From Laetiporus sulphureus 93-53 (Eukaryota; Basidiomycota; Agaricomycetes; Polyporales; Laetiporaceae): 50,507 bases of DNA. The position numbers were made by a program, and so were the translations under genes. How positions within the stretch are numbered: the first letter of the stretch is position 1; each line of letters opens with the position of its first letter. Below the pieces are notes generated by a model. The model was given only the letters and a program-made list of their open reading frames with translations. It searched no databases and had not been told where the DNA came from. The stretch is taken from positions 502,180 through 552,686 of the forward strand of contig NW_024468528.1 in NCBI RefSeq assembly GCF_001632365.1, in the 5' to 3' direction. Below are positions 32,028 through 44,150 of this stretch, one piece after another.

Positions 32028-33146
32028 ATGGCCAACGTCTGTGCCGTTTGCAATTGTCTCTCCGCAAACCGAGACTGACGAGCTATGCATAGGAGACGAT
32101 CGAACGCACTGGACTGCCAGACTTTCCAGAGACCAAGCCCCCTCATGCAGTGGACCGAGAGGTAGCTTCCGAAGGTTGTGTCGGTGATGTAGGGAACCTC
32201 AAGCTCATTGTATATCGGGTCGGATTTCAAGTCCAACGCGAGCTGCGCAACGACTTTGAACCATGGCTAAGAGTATGGGTAGCTTCCTTCGCATCTCTGT
32301 CACGACTCACTTTGTTATTTCAGTACTACAAGGCCAAGGTCGAAACCGCAGACTGGGGCAAGAGGGTCGCCCAATTCTCTTATCGGCTCATCAACGGCAA
32401 CTTCGTCGAAGACTATCAGGAAGACCTACAGATGTCCGAACAGGGCGGTCAGGTACAGGATCTTCACTTTAACCGCATACTCTCTCACTAGCGACCTCTC
32501 ACACAGGAGCTGGAAGAGATCGGCGGCCTGCTCTTCGACAAGCGCGGTGCTCTCCAAACACGTTGGCTCAACGGCCAAGAAGCCGGCACGAAAGCCTTTG
32601 GCCCTGAGATCAGCACTACTGGCGTGAAGATCGCAGTATTGAGCTGCACGGATAGCCCCAAGGGCGATTTTCTCATTGTCGACCAGCCCTTCCGTCACCG
32701 TGGCGTCGCCTCTTGGGCGCTTCAAACGCTCTTCCATATGTTGCATGAAGAGGTATGTCCGTCATGTCGCAGTTATTCACACATCAAACTCATGAACAAG
32801 CAGGGCGTCAAGTTCATACTGACCCGACCGTCGGTTCCTCTGATATCTTCGAACCTACAGGGTTCTTCCGCAGAAGCCCAACTGCTGAGGCGCAACCTTG
32901 CATTCGTCCGCAAGGTACCAACACCTCGCCCGCTCTTTTGCCGCAGTACGAGATGACTCACTCTCTCCTGCTTCGTACAGGCTGGCTTCCGCCGAGTCGG
33001 CACTTCGCCGATCTTCGGATACTTCCTTCAGGACGACGCCCATCCCTCCCGCAGCCTTCCTGCAGAAGCTGACGTCGTAAGCATCACCGCGTTTTCGGCC
33101 GAATGCCCCTGGCTGATTCACGTGTGACACACAGGACCCCGCGTAG
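32028..33146 (+). CDS. GNAT-fold protein of a fungal family (7 exons, about 260 aa)
   Basis: Exons are 32028-32036, 32093-32272, 32324-32452, 32507-32752, 32804-32914, 32981-33076 and 33135-33146; total 261 codons. The C-terminal half resembles GNAT-like proteins expanded in basidiomycetes. DQPFRHRGVASWALQTLF fits the acetyl-CoA binding motif A (R/QxxGxG/A, here RHRGVA). The stretch FVRKAGFRRVGTSPIFGYF is the closing strand and helix, and it needs the intron 32915-32980 removed. The N-terminal half has INGNFVEDYQEDL and GGLLFDKRGALQTRW, with no motif I can name. Introns are 51-66 bp. The first exon of only 9 nt (M-A-N) is the weakest part: its donor is GTCTGT, and another start is possible. 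The substrate is unknown; it may be an inactive acetyltransferase-like fold. Confidence 0.68.
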
Positions 33147-36100
33147 CTCACCTCACGTCACCTAGAACGATCAGAAGGCGAGAACGAGACTGTCATTCCA
33201 TCCAATTCCATTCATGAAAATAGATATGTCTCCTTACGACCCTCATGACCAGAGGATGATCGATACCACGCAGTCTGTTTGATGTATACCTGCCTCGAGC
33301 CACTCAATCCAACAATCTGTCCTTCCTGCGGCGCTAGCTCTCCCTGAGAGGCGCTTTTACTTACGTACCATCGTGCTCAATCGCCGAGATGACTCAGCCT
33401 TCGCTGTTCTGTAGATTAGCCGATGAGCAGCCCCGCGCTACGAACTGCCTGGGTGTATGTGATGGCGGTAAGGCCTCGTCCAGGCTTTCACAAATTGTTA
33501 TGTATTGTGGGTCCCCTCGTCACCCTTCACCGTTGTCGCGCCAGGAAGCAGGTTCTACCGGTACACAGCCCGCAACAAATTCCCCCTCGTTTGTATGGTC
33601 GGCATCTGTGGTAGGCCGATATGCTGCATGAAAACGAACCGTAGGCGTGGCGAAGCGCGATTCTGAAGGTAAATTCTTTCTGTAACTGACCGGCTATGAA
33701 CTCTACGTGACATATGTTCCATTTCGATGCAAGCTGAGCCCATTTAAAAGCCGCCACGCGTGCGTTTCCATACTGCATCACACCCTACTCCGCTGCTGGC
33801 TCATGGCCGATTTGTGAAGGATAGGCTCACGGATCCACTTTTCAAGTGATCGCGTAATGTGTTTCAGGACCGACCGTGATACATCGCTATGCCAATGCCC
33901 GCGTGAATTATCGAGACGCCGACTTTTTGGAAGCTTCTGGGGCCCAGCATGCGTGACCCGGGCCCCTTGCGCTACTTCATCGATTAATATTCTTCAACGT
34001 TCGAAACTCCTTTCGCTCGGACGCGCGTGTGGCACTTCACATTTAACATTTGGGTTTTAATACCCAATGGATAGGTTTATGTTGAACTGCGCTTGCGAGG
34101 GTACATGCCATTCCTTACCTCTCCGGTCTACTGCCATAACTTTGCTTAATGCGGATCGGACAGTGTGCTTCATGATGCTAGAAAACAATAAAATTAGCGA
34201 CCATTAACTGAGTAGACAATTTAGAGATGTGAGAGGAGATTACTGTGAGGGTGAACACTCGATGATCACAAAACATCGTGGCATGATGATAGTCCGTGCT
34301 TTAAATGGACTCCGACGCGCTTCTGTGATTTTCTTTGTGCATATCCCATCACGCAGATGTTTATCTTCAACTTCATATGTTTTGATTACAGAAATACTAA
34401 TATACTAGTCTTAGGGCTGAGAACCGGGCAGAATCAACCCAGCAGCATTTAATTACAGTGCCACCTGATAATCGCTTCTTCAGCGCCTTGGACGCGACGC
34501 GACGCGTTCCGTCACGTGGGCGCGTCAGTGGATGGCGCCGTCATTGGACCCGTCCAAACTCCCCTCTCTTTCATTTGTTGCTCATTGCTTGGGGATTTTC
34601 GCTGGTTGGCCACCGAACTGTTGCTCTATTATGGATGCTGTAGGAACATCTATGACTCACAGCTAAGTGTGCTTAAAATATCCGAAGGGATACTTTCTCG
34701 AAAGACTCTAATAGCTGCATACGCCATACATTTAAGAGTCACATGGTGCTGTTAACTCTATTCCTGCTCTAGCAGTGACTTGGAATACTGCTATTGAGAA
34801 GTTCATCTCATTCGTTGCGCATCTTAATGCCTCCTGTGGGCACCTTAGAACGAAATCTTCTGTTCATAGCATAAGTGCACGCACAGGGAAGTCATGTCTC
34901 CGTCTACTCAACGGCTTTCTCAGCCTTCATTAATTCTACGATCAGTGGGTATTTCTCCGTATGGACGCATTCCTAACGCCAAATCATCCATCTGCATCCT
35001 GCCTTGGACCTTGGACGGAAGTCTCAACTCATCCGAAAGATTTCAATGAGCGCGTTTTTCTCGTGCCTCCCTCATGCCTCTTTGTCGAGTCCCTTGTCCT
35101 CTCGTAGGATCCGACCAAGTATTCAGGAATAACTTTGCGCACGAACGTTCTCTTTCCGATACTCTTCAAGTTGCCTATGAGGTGACCTTCTGCAAGCAGA
35201 TGTAAGATTCCGTACACTGAGTCATCCATCTCGCACCCAATCCACCTCTCATCCGATGGTCCGTCCACGCCTCGACCATATGGTGTTGTAAATGTTGTTG
35301 AATTGTCCATAGATAAAATGTGCACGATTCTAGGATCTACAGAACGTGTTTCTTGGCGACAACGAACGCTTTGGCCTGACTGACGAGTTATGAGGAACAA
35401 TTCCTCTGGACGCGCCTAAATCAAAGTCTTCTTGGTGCTGCGTTGAGCTCTGAAGTTTCCGCGACCTCATTGATATTCTCAACGCATTCTGATAGTGCGA
35501 AATGTGACCTCCGGCTTAGCAGCCATCGATGTGGTAATTCGCCGTGAGTGATGTATCGCGACGCACCGTCGGGTCGGTGTCCACATCCGGTGGTTGCGAT
35601 ACGCCCCGCCCGTAAGACGGTACCTGCGGTCTCGACACTATCTTGCGGGCCTTGGGCGATGGTCCATCGTCTGCAGTCTAAATTAAAGAAGCGAAGGCGC
35701 GTACAAAGATCGGCCTTCATTCTCTCATTCATGCTCCCATTGCTTCATCGTGCTGAACTCCCTGCACCTCTATCGTTTCATCTAGGTGAGACACGCGGTG
35801 TTGTATGTATGACAGCGCGCGCGTCCGAACTAGACGGCAGAACCTTGTGTTGGCCGGATTGCGACCGATGGAACAACCCGGTGAGTGTTGCGCGGGTCTG
35901 CGAGCGATCCCCCGAGGACCATCTACGGGGATTTGTGTCCAATTGGCGACATGGTTACTGCATGTGAATTGCCTCCAGACGAGGCAATATGTCGGGCTTC
36001 CTCATGCTTCAAGGGAGAACACGCGGGCTTCAATAGCCCTCATGGGATTCTGATATGCTTACATAGATGGAAATGGAAAGGATACGCATTCATGCCGCGG

Positions 36101-37864
36101 CGAACCATTACCTTACTCATCTCGTCGAGTCTTACAAGCTTTTCCCATGCAATGTGATAGTTCCTGAGATCCTGGGAGAGAACGCCCTGACTTCAGCTAT
36201 GTCGGAGGAGGCGAACACTGCGGATGATGGAATAGCTGACATTTACGGGCTCGTCCATGGTTGACTTCGTTGCCGTAAACACAACTCAACAATTACCAGT
36301 TCATTACACAGATTGAAGCACGTCAGTGCGATGCTGATCGCGTCCAAGCTGCATATTCTTCCGGTTGCCTTTCTCTTGCAACGACTCCTGCGGTCAGGTT
36401 GCTCCTGCAGTCAGGTTGCTCCTGCACTGCATGTGAAATTAAACGGTATCCAGCAGTGCAAGATGCTGTGGTCTTGGTGCTAATGTTGGGATCTCGTTAC
36501 GGTTCCTGATCACTTCATTCCTTGACATTGATTACTAACGTACATTCGACTCGTGCGACGTCGCCACGAAAAAGGCCACAACTTCGCGACCCCGCGTTCA
36601 TGCTGTCACCATTGCATGGCAGGGCATTCAATATTCATTCTCCGGCCTCCGCAATCCAAGGAGATTCTGTCATCTGCCGGGACATGCCAGGTGCTTACTC
36701 CATTTGCGAGGCACATATGATGTAACTCCCCTCACTCACCACTCGAACCGCTTCTCCTATCCATCCTGCATCATACCAAGCCCAAGCTCAACCGAGGAAC
36801 GCGCTGTGGAACCGTTCTCCTCTCATACGTAGCGAATCTCGAACCAATCGACAACGGCCGTGCAGCGTGCGCTTAAGCGTCCGCCCGCCGCCATCTGGGC
36901 GGCGACCTGCCCCTCCGGGACATGAGGGCTCGTGCCTTTACGAAAACGGCACGCTTCACGCTTTTGTGAAAACCAGGAACGAGGGTGGTGTTTTCCGGAG
37001 CGGAGCGCGGGACGCGCGATGGCAGCTTGCACGCAACTTGGAGACATGCACGCATGCAGCCCTGCCAGAACAATCTGCCGTGCCCCTTCTCCGAGCTCTA
37101 TCGGCCTTAATGCGCCTCCTTGCACACAGCCCGGCGCTGCGTGCCTCCGAGCTGCACAAAGGTTAGCACGCAAAATCCACGCTGGCGAATGCACACCGCT
37201 CGCCATGATGCATGAGCTGTAAGCATTGTCTATTCGTTCCTTGCACAAGCACCGACCAACAACCGACTAATGAAAAAAAAACGCAATGTTAAGCTAAATG
37301 TACTGGAAACAAACAGGAGAGAAGAGTGGATCAGCGAAGCGGCGAGGCGAAATAAACGCAGCGAGCGTGTGTTCAAGTGTGTGCATCAAAAAAGAGCGGA
37401 ACGGTCTTTCGACGGCACCACGGCCAGCGTCGCCGAAAGACCAGGGAGCACATGCGCTACGCAACGCAGCAAGTGAAGGGTACGTAGCATATGGTAAACG
37501 AGAGTCAGAGCCAAACGAGAGACGAGACACAGAACACAGCGCTACACCGACTCTACGCGCACGCGATACCATACTGGTCGCTAGCTAAGCAGTTCAAAGA
37601 CGAGTCCGCGAGCTTTGTATACGTATATGGTTATTGTCAAAAATTCAATCAGAAAGTCCGTCGATACGACCAGGTGGGCAGGTTTTCGTCCTGTGTCCAG
37701 TCGGTCGATCCAGGTCCGCATGTATGTGGCAGCCCGAGGGTATCGAGTGAGGAGGCAGGAACAGAGGCGGCGTGAGCGTAGAGAGCGTAACGTGAGCGAA
37801 GGAAAAGGGGCGTGCGCAGCAGCATCAGGAGAAACGATGAGGATGAGGAGAGCCGCGAAAGCGT
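33147..37864. other. 4.7-kb stretch without a supported gene
   Basis: Many short frames on both strands, none with motifs. The longest are 35,400-35,029 (minus, 123 codons) and 35,548-35,967 (plus, 139 codons). A frame at 36,067-36,264 preceded by a possible acceptor (CATAG) could be the last exon of an unknown gene, but I could not build the rest. At about 36,386-36,425 a 17-bp unit like CTCCTGCAGTCAGGTTG is repeated in tandem. The right end must include the 3' UTR of the GH16 gene. Confidence 0.4.
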
Positions 37865-40800
37865 CTAGCAAAGCTTCCACATCTTCACTGAGGATACCCG
37901 GAACGCGCGATCCGCAGCGTCGCTCGGCCACGACGCAGCCCAAGTGCTCTGTGCCTCCGCGAACTCTCGCATCGCCGTATCCGATCCGTCGTACCACGGC
38001 TTGTCGCCCTCGCTGTCGGGGAACCACCCGTTCGTGCCACCCGCTGCAACGTCCAGAATTAGATAGAACTCCTGGTCGAACGGAGCATTTGGTCCGCCGC
38101 CGGCCTGCTCCCAGATATTCTCCACGACGACCTCGCTTGACCCGTTCTGCGTCGTCGTCGGGTAGTCGCCGCGGTCGAAGAAGCTCTTTCCGCCACGTCC
38201 TTGGATCTTCGACTCCACCATCGCGTGCAGCCGCGAGTCGACATAGATACGCATCCAGTCCGCTGTCCATTCGAGCGAATACGTGTGGAAGCCCTCGCTA
38301 TAGGGCGTCATCTTGCTGTCCCACCATCCATAGAGCGTTGTCTGGAGCGACGCCATCACACCGTATATAAGCTGGCCTCGGACATAGTCTACTCCCTGCG
38401 CGGGGTACGAAGACGGATTTCCACGAGCCATCATGATCTACTCAGGCTCATAAACGAAGAACACCAACAGAGAGAGGCAGAGAAGGTACATACGTCAATT
38501 TCACCGCTCATCGGCCACGCACCGTACGTGTTGTTGACGGGCAACATCCAGATAGCCGGCCAGAGCCAGTCACCGGACGGGATCTTCGCGACGACCTCGA
38601 CACGACCGTATTGGATGCTGTACTTGCCCTGAGTGCTGATACGCGCGGACATGACCGGGTTGACAACTGCGCCAGTGCTGTTCGACGACGAGACCTCACA
38701 AGCAGTCTGCCGCGCAACGACAATCAGCACTTGTCAGTACTGCAACCTACAAAGTACTCACGGTGTTCGTGGTCGAGCAATCCGGCACCTTAAACGTGTA
38801 ACCGTCAAAGATTTTAGACGTGCTGTCAATGTAGTCACTCGTGAGTGTCGGCATGATGTACAATTCGTTGTCCGACACATAGAGGTTCTGGCTGAGCTGT
38901 GTTGTTGCCTGGAACTCGCCGTGGCTGCAAGAAGCATACTCGTTAGCACCACGTTCTCAATACCTCGACGCAAAAGGTGGACAGCAAAGATCGAACAGGT
39001 CATGCGTCGTGGCCAAGCGTACATGATCAAGCGTACATGATCGACATGTGCACCGCCAAAGGGATACCGCCGCCAGATGGGGCGGTGCGCGGATCTTCCG
39101 TAAGAGGAAACTGGCGGGAAGATGGCGAGCCCAGCGCTACCGCTCATTAGCGCAGGGGAATGTGCCCCTGTTCTGGCCCACATCCTTCATCACACCACCA
39201 CCAGCAACGAGCACCATGCATGACTTGACGCCATCTTCAAATCAAATTGCACAAAATGCAACACTCACTCGAAGCCACCAAGCTCGTTGTCTGCGACCCA
39301 CGTGCTCGAGAGGTCCAATCCACCACTCCAGTCCTCCGAGAGGACGGAGCACAGTTGGCTGTCGGTGAGGTAGAACTGGCCGGTGTAGTTGTACCAGATA
39401 AGCACGCCGGCGACACCACAGCCTATGATCATGCCCATGATCGTCAGCCAGTAGCCGACGCGCTCCCGCCTGCTTCTTGTCGCCAGCCATGGCTTGTCCT
39501 CTACAGTCAGCTTCTGCGTAATCCTATCGATAGTCAAGGTGAGCCGTTCAATTCTTCCCCTTATCAGCCAACATTTGGGCACGCACCTGGAGCTGGGCAT
39601 GATTGGCTTGCTCTTCCTGAGCTGCGACTGGATGTCCTGGTATGAAGGATACTGGCCTGGATATAGGTAGCCCGAGCCACCGCCAAAGCTGCCGGCGCCG
39701 GCATAGTTGTTCAGCGCGGTCGAAGATCCGCTCGCAGGCGCATATCCATACGGATAGCTCGGCGGAGCCCATAGACTGCTCCCTGGGCGCGACGCAGGAC
39801 TGAGGAACGGGGCGCGCATGTTGATAGTTGGGACCGAGCTCGTGCGTGGGAGACCCGGCCCACCAATATCTGATGGTTGCGAAGGCGGTTGCGATGCCAG
39901 CGAAGGGTATGCGTTGGAATTCGCGTATGGCCGTGAGGACACAGGGAAGGAATTCCGTGGTGGAAAGGTGGGAGGGGTTGAGGCAGAGGCGGCAAACGTC
40001 GAGGAAAACGCGGGCGTGAGAACAATGTTGGGCGTTTTTGGCGTCGAGGGCGCAGAGGGAGGAGCGGAAGTGGGCACAGCGGCTGACGGTCAGCTCAACG
40101 CCAGCAGTACGCTAAGGAAAGACGGTACGTACCATAGGCACCGGGGCCGCCGCGCATAGGACTTGGGGGCGTCTGAGAGCGATCAGTTGCGTCGGCCATG
40201 TATGGCGCATATGGGCGGCCGAGATCGTCGACCTCGCCAGCGCCGATGGGGCCGTATCCGCCAGCACCGCCGGAAGGGTAGGCAGTGCCCGTGCCAGTTG
40301 GCGAGAGCGGATTGTTGGCGTTCGCACTCATGGGGGCGTTGAGGGCGTGGGGCTGGCCGCTAGCGACGTAGGCCGCGTAAGTGGAATGGCCGCTGTTGGA
40401 TGGCGAGCGGGCATCGTCACGAAGGCTCTCTAGCGAGTTTCGTCTGTCCATGGTCCTGCGAGGAACGGGGTCGGGGTTGCCTGCGTGGCTCTGGAAGGGG
40501 TATGCGGACGGAGGGTTGCGCTGGGCGCCGTTCTTCTCTGGGACAGCAGGAGGTGCGTTGGGATTATTGGAGGCGTAGTAGGAATTACGGGGAGACTCTG
40601 TGGGCGAGCCAAAGGGGTTGGGACCCAAGGAGTGGATGGAGGAGTGGCCGTGGGAGGAGGGGGAGAGCGGCTCGTCGTGGTCGTGGTCGCTGTTCATGTT
40701 CGATGCGCGCCGCTGCGCCCGGGCCCGGCCGCCCCTTTGCGCAGCGCCCGGCGTCCCCGGTCCCGGCACCGGCTGCGTCGCCGACCGCACGTGAGGCGTC

Positions 40801-41222
40801 CGCATGGAAACTCGCTGCACGTGTACTCCGCCGGCTGCCCCCGTCCGTCCCGCCGCACCTACGCCGGCATTGTTCCCGCCCGCCGCGCCGACCCCGGCGA
40901 ACCCTGCGCCAGCCTGAGAGTCTGAGTCGCTCGCCCCGTCGAGCTCGCTGCTCGACCACGACCGCCGGTCGTCTCCTGCGATGAATTGCGGTCGTGGCGG
41001 GCTCAGCGGCATCGCCTCCTCCTGTGACTCGCGTCGGCGTGCTCGGGAGCCTGAGCGCGCACGAGAGGTAGGTTGCGGGGCGGTGGATGCTGAGTGCGGG
41101 GAGGTTAGGTGTGCATACATTTCCGAAAATGTGGCCATTCGCGTACTGTTAGGTACCGCACGGTATGCATCTGCACTCGAGTAGCCACCTTGTTGCGAGT
41201 TGTCCCGCCTGCGGTAGGCCAT
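37865..41222 (-). CDS. GH16 type II membrane protein, SKN1/KRE6-like (6 exons, 929 aa)
   Basis: Exons are 41222-40133, 40082-39587, 39523-39269, 38924-38762, 38706-38494 and 38437-37865; total 930 codons. Residues 1 to about 540 are a Ser/Pro/Gly/Ala-rich, probably disordered cytosolic region. KPWLATRSRRERV then precedes one membrane span (YWLTIMGMIIGCGVAGVLIW, about 553-572), so the rest is lumenal or extracellular. The GH16 domain follows: SARISTQGKYSIQYGRVEVV, SGDWLWPAIWMLPVNNTYG, WPMSGEID, then IMMARGNPSSYPAQG, FHTYSLEWTADWMRIYVD and the final FRVSSVKMWKLC. Such proteins act in beta-glucan assembly of the fungal wall. The motif E-x-D-x-x-E reads E737-I-D739-I-M-M742, so the second catalytic Glu is Met. 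One intron (39268-38925) is 344 bp, much longer than the others. Intron 39586-39524 is 63 bp and stop-free, so it could be retained. Confidence 0.93.
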
Positions 41223-43380
41223 GCTGTGGTTGTGGTGGTAGTAATTGAAGAAGTTGCGGTGAGTGCGTTCGTCCCTCTCGTCTGTTTAGGCAGGTGCTAT
41301 GGAAGCAGTAAATGTATGCTCAGATGAAGCTCAACTGGTACTAAATGAAGTGGGCTTGGAGAACAGCAGGCGATAAGGATCGAATGTAGTGAAGCAGTGT
41401 AAAAATGGACGAGAAGACAGCGAATGAAGATTACCTGTCGTTGTGAAGCACTGCCCCGAAGTACGTGTGTTCCCGCGACGAGAAAAGAGCGAACTCTGCG
41501 CGAGAGGCGGTGGAGAAGGAGAGAAAGACAACGGAGCACGCCTCGAGGCCAATTCGTGTCATTGCCTCGCCATCTCCACTTGCCTCGTGCATGCGCTCTC
41601 CGGGGGCCCCCCGAAGATTCCCCTCCACATCGCGCTCATTCCCGCCCCAGGGCCACAACTAGCCAGCGTACTCTCAGCCACCACCGCGTCCCCGGCTAAC
41701 GGCTCTTCACATTTCACCCGACGCCTCTTGGACGAAAACGTTGCCGACTTTCCTTCTTGGGTAGCGGCTACTCGGCTCCCACGGACCCTTGCACTGGCAC
41801 TCGCTGGTAACAGCTGGTAACGCTCCCAATATACCGAAGGCAGTGCCATACTAGTTGATCGTTGACAGTGCCTGAACATTGCCGTACAGGTCTAGTTCTT
41901 ACTCTTTCGTCAACGCTCTCGCCCGCACAAGCACTCTCAGAAGTTCCATTTCCAAATGTCTACACCTGGGCTTCTCGTCTCCTCTGTGCGGCCGCTCGAC
42001 AACTCGTATCTGTGATCATCTCGTTATCTACATTCCACACTCGGTTCCCATTCGTGATGCGGGTTTGTTTTAGGTAAATCCGGTTTGATACAATGAATTC
42101 GTTGCCAAAAAGAGGAGTACTAAGCCCAATCATACTACACAGGCCCATGTCCAGGGTGCTATATGCCGAGTACACATACTTGTACCTCGCAGAGAAGAAA
42201 GTACTGATTCTCATTGTAGGAAGATTTTATCAACCTTTGCCATCAAATCAACAGTTTTGAAGAAAGCCTTGCAAATTCCATTTTCTGGGTTACGATCTGT
42301 GCCAAACTGCCTTTACTAACTAACTCACAAAAATGGAAGGATGCCACAGAAAGGAAAAGTCAAAGGAAATTTGCCGCGTTTTTTCACACCTTTTGGAATC
42401 AGTCGTGACTGAGAATTGAAGGTGTTCCCTCACCAATGGCTGATGATTGCATTGCCGACATGACAGTAAGCTGTTCTCGATTTCTTCAACCATGAACCCT
42501 TTGCATTTACAAAAATCTGAGAAACTCTCCAGACGGTTGGCTTCCTATCCATGAAATCTCCAGGCGATTTCGGCCACTATGTGGTGAGCACATATCAAAG
42601 TTGCATTACAGGCTAATGTCAGCACTCATACTCATACTATGACATCAGCGGCCCGTCGGCTCATACAACAGACGTAATTGACCCGGCCGGCGTGCGAGCA
42701 AAACTGAATTTCAGAAATGGGCCACCGGATGCCGGACACTGGGTGAAAAATGCGATAGTTCACATCATATAATTGAGATAATGTACGAAAAAGAGTTCAA
42801 ATTATGTAAGGGCATTCTCGGTTGAATAAATTGAGAATTATTGAAGATATGCTTTCCACAATCAGCAATGTATAAAGCAAAGGACATTGTTAATGTCTCG
42901 TACAAACTATTCAAAATATCATTTTCAATCTTTTTCTAGTCCTGCACGGTGATGATTAGGAACAATATTCAAGAAATTGTCAAAGTTTCATGAGTTACAA
43001 GATGATGGAGTTATGATGAGATCATTGAGAAAAATCATGAAAATATGACTTCACTAATTTTAAGCCAAATATTCTGTAAGTATTGTGACCATGTCACAAC
43101 TTGATGGGCTTCATGTTATGATTCTAATTTACAATAGAACATTATGAGAATCAGAATCATTATGCACTATGAGCCTGCCTCTGATCACAATATGCCCATC
43201 AAGTTATCTATATTATTAAAATGTTAATTGATATTATATGTCTGTGTTATATTTTTAAAGTTTAGAGTTAAGTTGCATTGACATGCACCAATTTGTGCTA
43301 ATGATGGTTAGTATAAAGTGCAAGCAAATACTAGCGTAATCACATAATACTAGCTAATACTAGCCTGCACTATATTGTTC
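41223..43380. other. upstream region of the GH16 gene and AT-rich spacer
   Basis: 41,223 to about 42,080 is probably promoter and leader of the minus-strand GH16 gene; its short frames on both strands have no motif. From 42,080 the sequence becomes AT-rich and resembles decayed repeats. No gene supported. Confidence 0.45.
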
Positions 43381-43493
43381 TAGCTTGTACTACATTGTAC
43401 AAGCAAAGCAACAGCCAGTACTAGCTTGTACAACAATGTACAAGCAAAGCAACAGCCAGTACTAGCTTGTACTACATTGTACAAGCCAAGCAT
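43381..43493. repeat. 41-bp tandem repeat, about 2.8 copies, with internal palindrome
   Basis: Units start at 43,381, 43,422 and 43,463. Each contains CTTGTACtACAtTGTACAAG, a near-perfect hairpin, followed by CAAAGCAACAGCCAGTACTAG-like spacer sequence. Related, more diverged TACTAG-rich sequence lies just upstream from 43,328. The region is non-coding. Confidence 0.88.
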
Positions 43494-43767
43494 TGTCTGA
43501 TTACTGTATCCTTTTGACCATAGGCTCATAGGGTGTGATGTGATGCCTTGAATTGGGCTGGACCCTAGTTTAAGATCTTCTGTGATATGAGACAAAATCT
43601 CAGTTCAGTTCAGATGCAAATTCATCTGTATGGTGTGCATATGCACTGAAATGTTCTGCAATCAAAAAATGACAAAAAATGTGTTCGACTCTCATGCTAT
43701 CAGATAACAAGTCACTGCAATCCAAAGGAGTTGACTTATGAGCTGAAAGAGTCTAGAGTAGTGATGT

Positions 43768-43886
43768 GCTCAGCCCAGCTCAGCTCAAAAGCCTCAGCTT
43801 CAGCTCAGCTTCAGCAGGCTCAGCCTATCACCAATGCACGCCGGGCCTGAGAAAACCAGCTCAGGCTCAGCTCAGCTCAGGCCCGG
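43768..43886. repeat. CAGCT/GCTCA simple-sequence tract with inverted repeat
   Basis: Irregular GCTCA/CAGCT pentamers fill the stretch. GCCGGGCCTGAG near 43,841 and CTCAGGCCCGG near 43,876 are inverted copies. It directly adjoins the partial repeat copy Z. Confidence 0.7.
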
Positions 43887-44150
43887 TGATATGCTCAATT
43901 GTGTTCTGACCGTGAGCAGCACTCCTAACCAATCCTACTTGGAAGGTGAACTGAGGCTCTCCGTCTGCGGTGCCTTTGAACTATGGTTGCAGAAAATTTC
44001 AGATGATAATGCAGCGATGGGTGGCTGTGAGTCATTCGGCTGTGTTGCGTGAAATGGGTCAGTTCGCAAACTCAGATCAGTGAGTGTCAGACTCAACCAG
44101 AGTGGGGTGTCCAACTGAGAAGCAGTTGAAAGCTAGATGGTGGGTATGTG
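43887..44150 (+). repeat. partial LTR-like repeat, copy Z
   Basis: Begins TGATATGCTCAATTGTGTTC and matches the first 260 bases or so of copies X (15,174) and Y (46,743), including GTGAGCAGCACTCCTAAC and CAGATGATAATGCAGCGATG. The rest of the repeat is missing. Confidence 0.75.

Noticed and set aside
32003..32236. Minus-strand frame of 77 codons that reads smoothly
   Set aside because: It is antisense to the first exons of the GNAT-like gene, where the plus strand splices into a full protein.
35029..35732. Two minus-strand frames of about 100-120 codons
   Set aside because: No motif, no supporting splice pattern, and codon content typical of chance frames; kept only as a note in the gap entry.
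37615..38370. 251-codon plus-strand frame opposite the GH16 catalytic exon, and a 229-codon minus frame in another register
   Set aside because: Both are Arg/Ser-rich shadows of GC-rich GH16 exon 6, which has clear family motifs in its own frame.
40400..40984. Long plus-strand frames (up to 194 codons) over the GH16 first exon
   Set aside because: Low-complexity shadows of the Ser/Pro/Gly-rich cytosolic region; no motif and no splice structure.
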